Shown here: positions 17,516 through 25,743 of the stretch, piece by piece
Layout: the number at the start of each line of letters is the position of its first letter
Position numbering within the stretch: the stretch's first letter is position 1
Assembly (NCBI RefSeq): GCF_900176275.1
Contig: NZ_FWXD01000002.1
Coordinates: forward strand, 195,985-259,984
Reading direction: 5' to 3'
DNA from: Andreprevotia lacus DSM 23236
GTDB lineage: Bacteria; Pseudomonadota; Gammaproteobacteria; Burkholderiales; Chitinibacteraceae
Length of the DNA: 64,000 nt
Notes under the pieces: model-generated
The model's input: only the letters and a program-made list of their open reading frames with translations
Told to the model about the DNA's origin: nothing
Databases searched by the model: none
Made by a program: the position numbers and the translations under genes

Positions 17516-18889
17516 ATGAACAGACTGACCGTGGCCGGGTTGATCCCGGTCGCCCTGATGGCAGCCTATGCCGTCAGCGCACAAGCCGCCTGCCGTGGCG
17601 AATGGGCCGAAGGCAATACCTATAACGCGGGTGATACCGTCACCTACCAGGGCGCGACCTATACCGCGCTGGTCACGCATACCGCCTATGCCGGCGCCAA
17701 CTGGAATCCGGCCAGCACCGGCAGCCTGTGGCAAGCCGGCGGTAGCTGTGGCGTAGCACCGACCCCGGCGCCGACGGCCACACCCAAGCCGACTACCCCG
17801 CCGGCCAGCACGCCGGTGCCGACCAAGCCGCCTGCTACGCCCACATCGACCCCGGCACCGTCCGGTGCCGGTTGCTACGCCGCCTGGAACAGCAGTACCG
17901 CCTACAACGGCGGCGCGCAGGTCAGCTATGCCGGCCGCAACTACAGCGCCAAGTGGTGGACCCAGGGCAATGTACCGCCGAGCAGTACCGGCGACGGCCA
18001 GCCGTGGACCGATATCGGTGCCTGCGGCGGCAGCACGCCGGCCACCCCGGTGCCGACCGCTACCCCCAAGCCGGCCACGCCGACGCCGGTTCCGCCTACA
18101 CCCACTCCGGTACCGGTCGTGACGCCGACCCCGGCCGGTATCCCGGTGCCGGCCGGCTACAAGCTGGTGTGGAACGACGAGTTCAACAACGGCAGCCTCG
18201 ATACCTCCAAGTGGGAGTTCGAAGTGAATGGCAGCGGCGGCGGCAACAACGAGCTGCAGTACTACACCAATCGTAGCCAGAACGCGTCGGTGCAGAACGG
18301 CGCGTTGGCCATCAAGGCGCTCAAGGAGCAGTACACCGGCAACGACGGCACGCGCAACTATACCTCGGCACGCCTGCACAGCAAGGCCAGCTGGACCTTC
18401 GGCCGCATGGAAGCCCGCCTGAAACTGCCGTATGGCCAAGGCTTGTGGCCGGCGTTCTGGATGATGCCGCAAGACAGCGTCTATGGCGGCTGGGCAGCCA
18501 GCGGCGAAATCGACATCCTTGAGGCCATCAATACCAAGGGTGCCGGTGGCAACACCGTGTATGGCTCGATCCACTACGGCGCATCGTGGCCGAACAATCA
18601 GCACACCACCGTGGCCTACACCCCGCCGACCAGCATTGCCGACAACTACCATGTCTATGCGGTGGAGTGGGAGCCGGGCCAGATCCGCTGGTATGTCGAC
18701 AACACACTGTATTCGACCCAGACCAGCTGGTATTCCACCGGTGGCGCTTACCCGGCGCCGTTCGACAAGAACTTCTACATCATTCTGAATGTGGCAGTAG
18801 GCGGCAACTGGCCGGGCAGCCCGGACAGCAACACCACCTTCCCGCAGGAAATGGATGTGGACTACGTGCGCGTGTTCCAAAAACAGTAA
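17516..18889 (+). CDS. secreted GH16 endo-beta-1,3-glucanase (laminarinase) with two CBM5/12 modules
   Basis: This 457-aa secreted enzyme should hydrolyse beta-1,3(-1,4)-glucan. After a signal peptide (ending VSAQA) come CBM5/12 modules at about 26-78 and 119-171, on Pro/Thr linkers. The GH16 domain occupies about 213-457, with the catalytic ExDxxE in GEIDILEAI (Glu331, Asp333, Glu336), preceded by GLWPAFWMMP as in bacterial laminarinases. The ATG at 17516 follows GGAGTGAG. It lies 122 bp after the HExxH gene and has no operator of its own that I can see, so the two are probably cotranscribed. A strong terminator follows. Confidence 0.93.
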   Translation: MNRLTVAGLIPVALMAAYAVSAQAACRGEWAEGNTYNAGDTVTYQGATYTALVTHTAYAGANWNPASTGSLWQAGGSCGVAPTPAPTATPKPTTPPASTPVPTKPPATPTSTPAPSGAGCYAAWNSSTAYNGGAQVSYAGRNYSAKWWTQGNVPPSSTGDGQPWTDIGACGGSTPATPVPTATPKPATPTPVPPTPTPVPVVTPTPAGIPVPAGYKLVWNDEFNNGSLDTSKWEFEVNGSGGGNNELQYYTNRSQNASVQNGALAIKALKEQYTGNDGTRNYTSARLHSKASWTFGRMEARLKLPYGQGLWPAFWMMPQDSVYGGWAASGEIDILEAINTKGAGGNTVYGSIHYGASWPNNQHTTVAYTPPTSIADNYHVYAVEWEPGQIRWYVDNTLYSTQTSWYSTGGAYPAPFDKNFYIILNVAVGGNWPGSPDSNTTFPQEMDVDYVRVFQKQ

Positions 18890-18936
18890 GCGCCTGTGCT
18901 GTATCCCTCAGGCGGTCGTTGTGGGTATACAGGCAT

Positions 18937-18963
18937 CAAGAACCCGGCAAAGCCGGGTTCTTG
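18937..18963 (+). terminator. hairpin terminator after GH16
   Basis: A perfect 12-bp stem (CAAGAACCCGGC / GCCGGGTTCTTG) with an AAA loop lies 48 bp past the GH16 stop, followed by a short T run after CCAG. The core AACCCGGCAAAGCCGGGTT recurs in the terminator at 51530. Confidence 0.75.
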
Positions 18964-18992
18964 CCAGTTTTGGTGGACGTAGCGCGGCGCTT

Positions 18993-19028
18993 CCCTGCTT
19001 GATTCCACACCCCCACCCTCGCCACCGC
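18993..19028. repeat. dispersed intergenic repeat, copy 1
   Basis: The segment shares the exact 15-mer GCTTGATTCCACACC with the intergenic region at 39095 and continues with a diverged C-rich part. Both copies lie between genes, near hairpins. It may be a small dispersed chromosomal element. Confidence 0.6.
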
Positions 19029-19103
19029 GAGGGGGCCTCGCTTCGCTCGTCAGTGGCACGAATGCGTCCTTTGGAGATGAGGTGCTCTGGGTTCCAGGCA
19101 AGA

Positions 19104-19129
19104 AAAACGCCGGCTATTGTCGGCGTTTT
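19104..19129 (-). terminator. intrinsic terminator after dkgB
   Basis: On the minus strand AAAACGCCG, an 8-nt loop and CGGCGTTTT are followed by TCTT, 18 bp past the dkgB stop. Because the stem is A/T-flanked on both sides it could also stop transcripts coming from GH16. Confidence 0.85.
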
Positions 19130-19146
19130 GCCTGGTGGGGCGGCGC

Positions 19147-19947
19147 TCAGTCCCAAGCGGGAGCAAAGTCCGGATTCACCAGTCGCTCGTTGCGGTCCAG
19201 CCCGGCAATGGCCTGCATGTCGGCGCTGCTCAACTTCAGCGTTTGCGCGGCCAGGTTGCTGTGCAGATTGTCGCGCCTTGTCGAGGACGGAATCACCGCA
19301 TGTCCCTGTTGCAGCAGCCAGGCCAGCGCCACCTGTGCTGGTGTGGCGTTATGTTGCCGGGCGATGTCCTGCAGCAACGGCTCCTGCATCACCTTGCCAT
19401 AAGCCAGCGGCATGTAGGCGGTCAGGTGGATGCCGTGCCCGGCGGCAAACTGCGCCAGCTGGCGGTTCTGCAGGAAGGGGTGCAGCTCGACCTGGTTGGT
19501 GGCGATCTCGCCCGCGCCGATGCAGGCTATCGCTTGCTGCAGATGTGCGATGGTGAAGTTGGAGACGCCGATCTGCCGCGCCAGCCCTTGTCGCTTTGCC
19601 GCCAGCAAGTCCGGCAGATAGTCTGCAACGGCCGGTGCGTCGCCGGTGGCGGGCCAGTGGATCAGGGCCAGATCGACCTGATCGATGCCCAGCTTGCTCA
19701 GGCTCTCGTCCAGGCTGGGCAGCAGCTTGCCGGTGGCCAGATGATCGATCCACACCTTGGTGGTAATGAACAGCTCGCTGCGCGGCACGCCACTCTGCGC
19801 GATGGCGGCGCCCACTTCGGCTTCATTGCCGTAGATTTGCGCGGTGTCGACATGGCGGTAACCCAGTTCAAGGCCGGTGCGCACCGAGTCGATGACTTGC
19901 TGGCCCTGCAGGCGGAAAGTGCCGAGGCCGAAAGCGGGTATGGACAT
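19147..19947 (-). CDS. dkgB: 2,5-diketo-D-gluconate reductase B-like aldo/keto reductase
   Basis: This 266-aa NADPH-dependent reductase closely resembles E. coli DkgB/YafB along its whole length (start [46 protein letters not shown], end [14 protein letters not shown]). The AKR tetrad is visible: Asp in HVDTAQ, Tyr in QIYGNE, Lys in TTKVW, His in LIHWP. It reduces small aldehydes and diketo sugars in the cytoplasm. It follows an MFS gene by 34 bp on the same strand. A LysR gene is divergent; in E. coli a LysR gene, yafC, also lies next to dkgB. Confidence 0.92.
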   Translation of the reverse strand: MSIPAFGLGTFRLQGQQVIDSVRTGLELGYRHVDTAQIYGNEAEVGAAIAQSGVPRSELFITTKVWIDHLATGKLLPSLDESLSKLGIDQVDLALIHWPATGDAPAVADYLPDLLAAKRQGLARQIGVSNFTIAHLQQAIACIGAGEIATNQVELHPFLQNRQLAQFAAGHGIHLTAYMPLAYGKVMQEPLLQDIARQHNATPAQVALAWLLQQGHAVIPSSTRRDNLHSNLAAQTLKLSSADMQAIAGLDRNERLVNPDFAPAWD

Positions 19948-19981
19948 GATGATGGTTCCTGGTTGTGAATGAGGGCAAGGT

Positions 19982-21190
19982 TCAGTGGCCGCCGGCGCAG
20001 GCCATGCCGCGCTCTGCCACGTATTGCGTGCCGGCGCGGCGGTCGAGGCGGCCGCTCCAGCCGGTCAGCGCCAGTGCGCCCAGCACGATGGCGCCGCCTG
20101 TCCAGCCGGTATGGATCAGCCCGAATTGCGCGACGATCAGCCCGCCGGCCCATGCGCCGAAGGCAATGCCGAGATTGAAGGCCGCGATGTTCAGCCCGGA
20201 TGCCACATCGACCGCGTGCGGCGCGTGGCGTTGCGCCTGTTGCACCACGTACACCTGCAGGCCGGGCACGTTGCCGAAGGCAAAGGCGCCCCAGGCCAGT
20301 ACCGTGAATACGGCCAGCCACGGGTGGGGCGCGGTCAGCGACAGCGTGAACAGCACGGCGGCGAGGCCGGCAAAAATCAGTTGCAGTGCGGCAATCGGCC
20401 CGCGCCGGTCGGCCAGCCGGCCGCCCCACACATTGCCGATGGCAACGGATACGCCATAGACCAGCAGCACCAGCCCGACCGCATTGGCGCTGAAACCGGC
20501 CAGTTGTTGCAGGATGGGGGCGAGGAAGGTGAAGGCGATGAAGCTGCCGCCGTAACCGATTGCCGTCATGGCATACACCAGCAACAGGCGTGGCTGACGC
20601 AATACCTGCAGTTGCTGCAGCAAGCGTGCAGGCGGTGCGTGCGGCAGGTGGCGCGGCACGAACAGCAGGCTGGCCAGCATGGCAAGCACGCCCAGCGCGG
20701 CCACGGCCAGAAAGGTAGCGCGCCAGCCCAGATGCTGGCCGATGAAGGTGCCCAGTGGCACACCGGTCACCAGTGCCACGGTCAGGCCGGAGAACATGGT
20801 GGCAATTGCGCTGGCCGCCTTGTCGCGGCTGACGAGGCCGGTGGCGATGGTCGAGCCGATGGAAAAGAACACACCGTGTGCCAGCCCGGTCAGCACGCGG
20901 GCCAGCACCAGCGGCCCATAGCCGGGGGCCAGCCAGGCCAGCAGGTTGCCGGCGGTGAACAGCGCCATCAGCGCGATCAGTAGCACCTTGCGTGGCATGC
21001 GGCCGGTCAGCGCGGTCAACAATGGTGCGCCGATGGCAACGCCCAATGCATACAGGCTGACCAGCAGGCCGGCCGATGGCACGCTGACGCCCAGATCGGC
21101 TGCCATGGTGGGAATGAGGCCGACGATGACGAACTCCGTCGTCCCGATGGCAAAGGCGCTGATGGTCAGCGCCAGCAAGGCAAGTGGCAT
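19982..21190 (-). CDS. MFS transporter, AraJ/sugar-efflux type (DHA1)
   Basis: This 402-aa protein has 12 predicted helices. The N-terminus ([20 protein letters not shown]) and [10 protein letters not shown] loop are typical of the AraJ/YdhP/PbuE-like DHA1 exporters. A conserved motif-C-like stretch [18 protein letters not shown] follows. The substrate is unknown; sugars, purines or toxic organics are possible. The ATG at 21190 has GGAG 8 bp upstream. It is probably cotranscribed with dkgB and controlled by the divergent LysR protein. Confidence 0.9.
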   Translation of the reverse strand: MPLALLALTISAFAIGTTEFVIVGLIPTMAADLGVSVPSAGLLVSLYALGVAIGAPLLTALTGRMPRKVLLIALMALFTAGNLLAWLAPGYGPLVLARVLTGLAHGVFFSIGSTIATGLVSRDKAASAIATMFSGLTVALVTGVPLGTFIGQHLGWRATFLAVAALGVLAMLASLLFVPRHLPHAPPARLLQQLQVLRQPRLLLVYAMTAIGYGGSFIAFTFLAPILQQLAGFSANAVGLVLLVYGVSVAIGNVWGGRLADRRGPIAALQLIFAGLAAVLFTLSLTAPHPWLAVFTVLAWGAFAFGNVPGLQVYVVQQAQRHAPHAVDVASGLNIAAFNLGIAFGAWAGGLIVAQFGLIHTGWTGGAIVLGALALTGWSGRLDRRAGTQYVAERGMACAGGH

Positions 21191-21286
21191 GTCGCACTCC
21201 TGCAGGTGGAAAGCCCGCAGTGTCCCCGCTTTATTGTTGCGGAAAAACCGGTGTAAATTGAAAAGATATTTGACTGAAAATCAACA

Positions 21287-22189
21287 ATGAAAACGACACT
21301 GGATGAATTGCAGGCACTGGTGGCCGTGATTGATTGCGGCTCGATCACCGCTGCGGCACGGCAGTTGCAGCAGACGGTCTCGGGCGTCAGCCGGGCGCTG
21401 GCGCGGCTGGAAGAAAAGCTCGGCGCCAGCCTGCTGCTGCGCACCACGCGCCGGCTGGAGCTGACCGAGGAGGGCCGGCTGTTTCTGCAGCAGGCGCGCC
21501 GCATTCTTGCCGCCGTCGACGAGGCGGAGGAACAGCTGACGCTGCGCCGCGCGCGGCCGGCCGGGCGCTTGCGCGTCAACGCGGCATCCCCGTACATGCT
21601 GCATGTGCTCGTGCCCATGGTGGCCGGCTTCAGGGCCGCCTATCCCGACATCGCGCTGGAACTGCACAGCAGCGACCACGTCATCGATCTGCTGGAGCAG
21701 CGCACCGATGTGGCCATCCGCATTGGCCCGCTCAGTGATTCCACCTTGCACGCACGGCCGCTGGGCGGTCACCGCTTGCGCGTGCTGGCCAGCCCGGCCT
21801 ATCTGGCGCGCCACGGCATGCCGCACAGCGTCGAGGCGCTGGCACAGCACAGCTTGCTGGGTTTCACCCTGCCCGAGTCACTCAACCAGTGGCCGCTGCG
21901 CCACGCGGGCGGCGAGCGGTATGCCATTGCGCCCTCGCTGCAGGCATCCAGCGGCGATGCGCTGCTGGCGCTGGCGCTGGCGGGTGAGGGCATCGTCTGC
22001 CTCGCTGACTTCATGACCGCCAATGCTCGTGCTGGCGGGCTGCTGCACGAGGTGCTGGCCGATTACCGCGTGGATGTGCGGCAGCCGGTACATGCCGTCT
22101 ACTACCGCAATACCGCGCTGGCCGCGCGCATTGCCTGCTTTCTTGATTATCTGGCCGCGCATCTGGCCGGGTGGCAGCGGGACAACTGA
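21287..22189 (+). CDS. LysR-family transcriptional regulator (YafC-like)
   Basis: This 300-aa protein has an N-terminal LysR helix-turn-helix (DELQALVAVIDCGSITAAAR, then LEEKLGASLLLRTTRRLELTEEG) and a C-terminal co-inducer domain (YMLHVLVPMVAGFRAAYPDI, VAIRIGPLSDSTLHARPLG) of the type often controlling oxidoreductase/efflux pairs. It is divergent from the MFS-dkgB pair; the 96-bp gap is A/T-rich and contains ATTGTTG (21233) and its inverse CAACAAT (21282). Confidence 0.92.
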   Translation: MKTTLDELQALVAVIDCGSITAAARQLQQTVSGVSRALARLEEKLGASLLLRTTRRLELTEEGRLFLQQARRILAAVDEAEEQLTLRRARPAGRLRVNAASPYMLHVLVPMVAGFRAAYPDIALELHSSDHVIDLLEQRTDVAIRIGPLSDSTLHARPLGGHRLRVLASPAYLARHGMPHSVEALAQHSLLGFTLPESLNQWPLRHAGGERYAIAPSLQASSGDALLALALAGEGIVCLADFMTANARAGGLLHEVLADYRVDVRQPVHAVYYRNTALAARIACFLDYLAAHLAGWQRDN

Positions 22190-22304
22190 GGCGCGATGTG
22201 CATGCTGTGCACAGGGTTACACCGGGCATGCCGCGCTTGAAATCGTTGCCGGGCGCGGGTAGGCTGCGGCGATTCGTTCTCAATACCACTCTGCTTGCAA
22301 CCCC

Positions 22305-23315
22305 ATGCCGGATACTTCAGCGCTAGGCGGCCTGATTGAAGAAAGCGAGCGGTTGACCTACCTCGATCCGCATCGGGCACTCAGCCTGGCCGAGGAGGCC
22401 AGCCGGCTGGCCGCCACCTCTGCCGACCCCGTTCTGGCGAGCCGTGCCTGGCGTCGCTACGGTTCGCTGTTGCTGGCGTTCGGCCGCATACCGGATGGCC
22501 AGCAGGCCATGCTCAATGCGCTCAAGATCGCCGAAGCGGAGGACATCGAGTTCGAACGCGGCGAAATCATTCAGGAAATCGCCAGCATCTATTACACGCT
22601 GGGCGAGTATGGCGAGGCGATTGCCTATTGGGGCGATTGCCTGGACGAAACGCACAATGCCGGCTTTGTACTGTCCACGCGCATACACGCGCACATCGGT
22701 CTTGGCCAGGTGTACTTTGCGCACGAATCCTTCCAGATGGCGCTGGCCCATCACTTGCAGGCGCAGTCCTTATGTACTGACGAGCTGCATGTCGATTTGC
22801 GGGCACGCGTTGCCATCAACCTGACTGCCGATTACTACAAGCTGCATCGCTACAACGATGCACTTGCCGCGCTGAGCCTGGCCGAGCCACTGTCGGTCGA
22901 GGCGGGCAATCAGGAATACCTGGGCGAAATCCTTGTTTATCGCTGCCATATCGCGCTTGATCTGGGGCAGCTTGCCGCAGCGCACGAGTATCTGGCCGGT
23001 GCGGAAGCGCTGCGTCGCGTCTGGGTGTGGGGCGAGGTGTCGCAACAGATCACGCGCGGCCGGCTGGCCATGGCCGAGGGCGATCTGGCCGAGGCGCGGC
23101 GCTGTTTTGCCGGTGCGCTGGCACGTGCCGAGGACATGGGTTCGGCGCACGAGGTGTATCAAGCAAATCACTTGCTGGCTCAGGCCAGTCAGCTGGCAGG
23201 CGACGTGGCCGATGCAGAGCGCTATCATCGTCGCTATCAGGAAGTCTTCAACCGCATCGTACGGCCAGCGACGTTTGCGCAATTGCGCGCACTTGAGGCC
23301 AGGTTGAAGCGCTAG
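22305..23315 (+). CDS. TPR-repeat protein, paralogue 1 (no GGDEF domain)
   Basis: This 336-aa protein is built of tetratricopeptide-like helical pairs throughout, for example YYTLGEYGEAIAYWGDCL and IHAHIGLGQVYFAHESFQMA. It has no signal peptide or enzymatic domain. It is clearly homologous to the gene at 24644 and to the TPR half of the gene at 25744. All three share QAHIGLGQ-x-x-FA-type repeats. A regulatory or scaffold role linked to the GGDEF paralogue is possible. No Shine-Dalgarno sequence precedes the ATG. Confidence 0.85.
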   Translation: MPDTSALGGLIEESERLTYLDPHRALSLAEEASRLAATSADPVLASRAWRRYGSLLLAFGRIPDGQQAMLNALKIAEAEDIEFERGEIIQEIASIYYTLGEYGEAIAYWGDCLDETHNAGFVLSTRIHAHIGLGQVYFAHESFQMALAHHLQAQSLCTDELHVDLRARVAINLTADYYKLHRYNDALAALSLAEPLSVEAGNQEYLGEILVYRCHIALDLGQLAAAHEYLAGAEALRRVWVWGEVSQQITRGRLAMAEGDLAEARRCFAGALARAEDMGSAHEVYQANHLLAQASQLAGDVADAERYHRRYQEVFNRIVRPATFAQLRALEARLKR

Positions 23316-23369
23316 GCTCCGCACGGGGCCGTTGTTTAAAATCGAGCCCCACCCCGGAGTGAGCCAGAC

Positions 23370-24530
23370 ATGCACGCTTTCACCCTGCACAACCCGACCC
23401 GCATTCATTTCGGTGCCGGCCAGATTGCGCGCATTGCCGACGAAATCCCCGCCGGCAGCAAGGTTTTGCTGACCTTTGGTGGTGGCAGCATCCGCACCAA
23501 TGGTGCGTATGACCAGATACTGGCTGCGCTGGCCGGGCGCACGGTGATCGAGTTCGGTGGCATCGAATCCAATCCGGAGTTTGAAACGCTGTGCAAGGCG
23601 GTCGAGCTGGGGCGTGCCGAGCACGTGGACTGGGTGCTGGCAGCGGGGGGCGGCTCGGTCATCGACGGCAGCAAGTTCATTGCTGCCGCGCTGGCGCTCG
23701 ATACCGACATTGATCCCTGGCTCATCATCGGCAACCGTACCCCGCTCAAGACGGCTGTGCCGCTGGGCGTGGTGCTGACCCTGCCGGCTACCGGCTCGGA
23801 GAGCAATGCCGCTGCCGTGATCACGCGGCGCAGCACGCAAGACAAACTGTCTTTCAAGAGCCCGCTGGTGTTCCCGCGCTTTGCCGTGCTCGACCCGGCC
23901 GTCACGCGCAGCCTGCCGCCACGGCAGGTGGCCAACGGTATTGTCGATGCCTTTGTGCACACCACCGAGCAGTATCTGACCGTACCCAATGCTGCCTCGC
24001 TGCAGGACCGGCTGGCCGAGGGCATACTGTCCACACTGATCGAGAATGGCCCCAAGACACTGGCCGATCCGGCCAACCCGGATGCACGTGCCAATCTGGT
24101 GTGGTCGGCCAATCAGGCGCTGTTCGGTCTGGTTGGCGCCGGGCAGGTGACCGACTGGGCCACGCATGCCATCGGTCACGAGCTGACCGCGCTGTATGGT
24201 ATCGACCATGCGCGCACCCTGGCGCTGGTGTTGCCCAGCCTGTTGCGCTATCGCCTCAACGACAAGACGGCCAAGCTGGCGCAGTATGGCAGGCGCGTGT
24301 GGGCGCTGAGCGGTGGCGACCGGGTGGTGGCCAGCGGTGCCATCAATGCTACGGCGTCCTTCTTCGAACATCTGGATGTGCCGACGCGGTTGTCGGCCTA
24401 CAAGCTCGACGCAGCCGAAGTGGCCGAGGCCGTGCGCACGCAGCTGATCCGCCACAACCGGCTGCAGCTGGGCGAGGGCGGTGTGCTGACTCCGGATGAC
24501 TGCGCCCGCATCCTGCTCGCAGCTGCCTGA
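23370..24530 (+). CDS. yqhD: YqhD-type iron-containing alcohol dehydrogenase / aldehyde reductase
   Basis: This 386-aa enzyme should reduce short aldehydes with NADPH, detoxifying reactive carbonyls. It begins FTLHNPTRIHFGAGQI and carries the group III ADH dinucleotide motif LAAGGGSVIDGSKF. Metal ligands are visible as Asp in NGIVDAFVHTTEQ and His in HAIGHELTALYGIDHARTLA. Length and motifs match E. coli YqhD (387 aa). It sits between two TPR paralogues on the same strand with short gaps, so it may have been inserted into, or recruited by, that cluster. Confidence 0.92.
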   Translation: MHAFTLHNPTRIHFGAGQIARIADEIPAGSKVLLTFGGGSIRTNGAYDQILAALAGRTVIEFGGIESNPEFETLCKAVELGRAEHVDWVLAAGGGSVIDGSKFIAAALALDTDIDPWLIIGNRTPLKTAVPLGVVLTLPATGSESNAAAVITRRSTQDKLSFKSPLVFPRFAVLDPAVTRSLPPRQVANGIVDAFVHTTEQYLTVPNAASLQDRLAEGILSTLIENGPKTLADPANPDARANLVWSANQALFGLVGAGQVTDWATHAIGHELTALYGIDHARTLALVLPSLLRYRLNDKTAKLAQYGRRVWALSGGDRVVASGAINATASFFEHLDVPTRLSAYKLDAAEVAEAVRTQLIRHNRLQLGEGGVLTPDDCARILLAAA

Positions 24531-24643
24531 TCTGCCGCAGGTGCGGCAAGCACGCAACGTCTGGCGTGCCGGCGCGGCGATTGCTGCGGCAAAGTGCTAA
24601 GCTTCTAGCCCGCAAGCACTGTCCAGGCTCGCCCTCCCTACCC

Positions 24644-25654
24644 ATGGCTCGTCCCGAACTGCAAGATCTGCTCGACCGCGCGCGCAAGCTGGTGAACTCC
24701 CAGACTGCCGATGCGCTGTCGCTCGCGCTGCGCGCGCGCGATCTGGCGGTGGCGGATGGTGATCGCTATGCCGAGGCCGAGGCGCTCAACCTGTCGGCCC
24801 AGTCCATGGCTTTGTTCGGCCAGTATGCCGATGCACTGGATACCTTGTTGCGGGTGATGGATCTGGGTAGCCAGATCGACATCGGCACCCAGCACGGCAT
24901 GGCGCTGCAACTGATCGCGCGTAGCCATTACACCCAGGCCGATTACGAAGCCGCCACCGATTGCTGGCTGGCCTGCATCGAATTGCCCCGCCAGACGGTC
25001 AGCGCGGTTGACCAGGTGCAGGCGCATATCGGGTTGGGCCAGGTACTGTTTGCCAACGAGCAATACGAAGCCGCGCTGGCGCACCACAGGCGCGCGGCAG
25101 AGCTGTCGGAAAACTGTGACGACGTCACGCTGATGGCTGCCAGTTTGATCAATATCGCCGTCGATCAGCAATACCTGGGGCATTTTGTCGATGCACTGGA
25201 TGCGCTCAAGCAGGCGCTGCCGCTGGTGCGTGCCGCCCAGCATTATGAATTCGAGGCAGAAATCTACGGCATCATCGGCCAGATCCAGTTTGCGCGTGGC
25301 GAAGTGGCCAAGGCGCGCATGAGCCTGCGCGTGGCGCTGAAAATCAACCGCCTGCACAACCACCTGTGGGGCGAGGCGAACGATCTGCTGTGGCTGGGCC
25401 ATTGCAGCATCACCGATGGCTTGCTGGAGGCTGCGCGGGACGAACTGCTGCGGGCCATGCAACTGGCCGAGGCCATGGGCACGCAAAACCTGACGGCACG
25501 CATCCATCTGGCGCTGTCCACGCTCTATATGGCGCTGGAGTCGCCTGAAGAGTCGCTGGCGCATATCGCGGCCTACCAGAACATGCAGCAGGACATCATC
25601 AACACCATTACTTCCAGCCGCTTTGCCAGCATGGAGCTGCGGCTGAACGATTGA
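24644..25654 (+). CDS. TPR-repeat protein, paralogue 2 (no GGDEF domain)
   Basis: This 336-aa all-helical protein has the same length and repeat layout as paralogue 1 (SHYTQADYEAATDCWLACIE, QAHIGLGQVLFANEQYEAAL, AEIYGIIGQIQFARGEVAKA). The C-terminus stops where the third paralogue continues into a coiled coil and GGDEF. The ATG at 24644 aligns with the paralogues; the upstream GTG extension does not. No ribosome binding site is evident. Confidence 0.85.
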   Translation: MARPELQDLLDRARKLVNSQTADALSLALRARDLAVADGDRYAEAEALNLSAQSMALFGQYADALDTLLRVMDLGSQIDIGTQHGMALQLIARSHYTQADYEAATDCWLACIELPRQTVSAVDQVQAHIGLGQVLFANEQYEAALAHHRRAAELSENCDDVTLMAASLINIAVDQQYLGHFVDALDALKQALPLVRAAQHYEFEAEIYGIIGQIQFARGEVAKARMSLRVALKINRLHNHLWGEANDLLWLGHCSITDGLLEAARDELLRAMQLAEAMGTQNLTARIHLALSTLYMALESPEESLAHIAAYQNMQQDIINTITSSRFASMELRLND

Positions 25655-25743
25655 AGTGCCGGTTTATGGCGCTGTGAGCGCCTTCCTTGCTATTGCCCGG
25701 CGATCTGCTCTACTAATGAACTGTCCCGTTTAATGCTGCTGCA

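Noticed and set aside
17474-18880. 468-codon minus-strand frame across GH16
   Set aside because: It is a shadow of the GH16 gene; the Gly/Arg repeats correspond to its linker.
19698-21197. 499-codon minus-strand frame overlapping the MFS gene and dkgB
   Set aside because: It is a frame-shifted shadow. Its sequence is Arg/Gly/Ala-rich, whereas the alternative frames give full MFS and AKR proteins.
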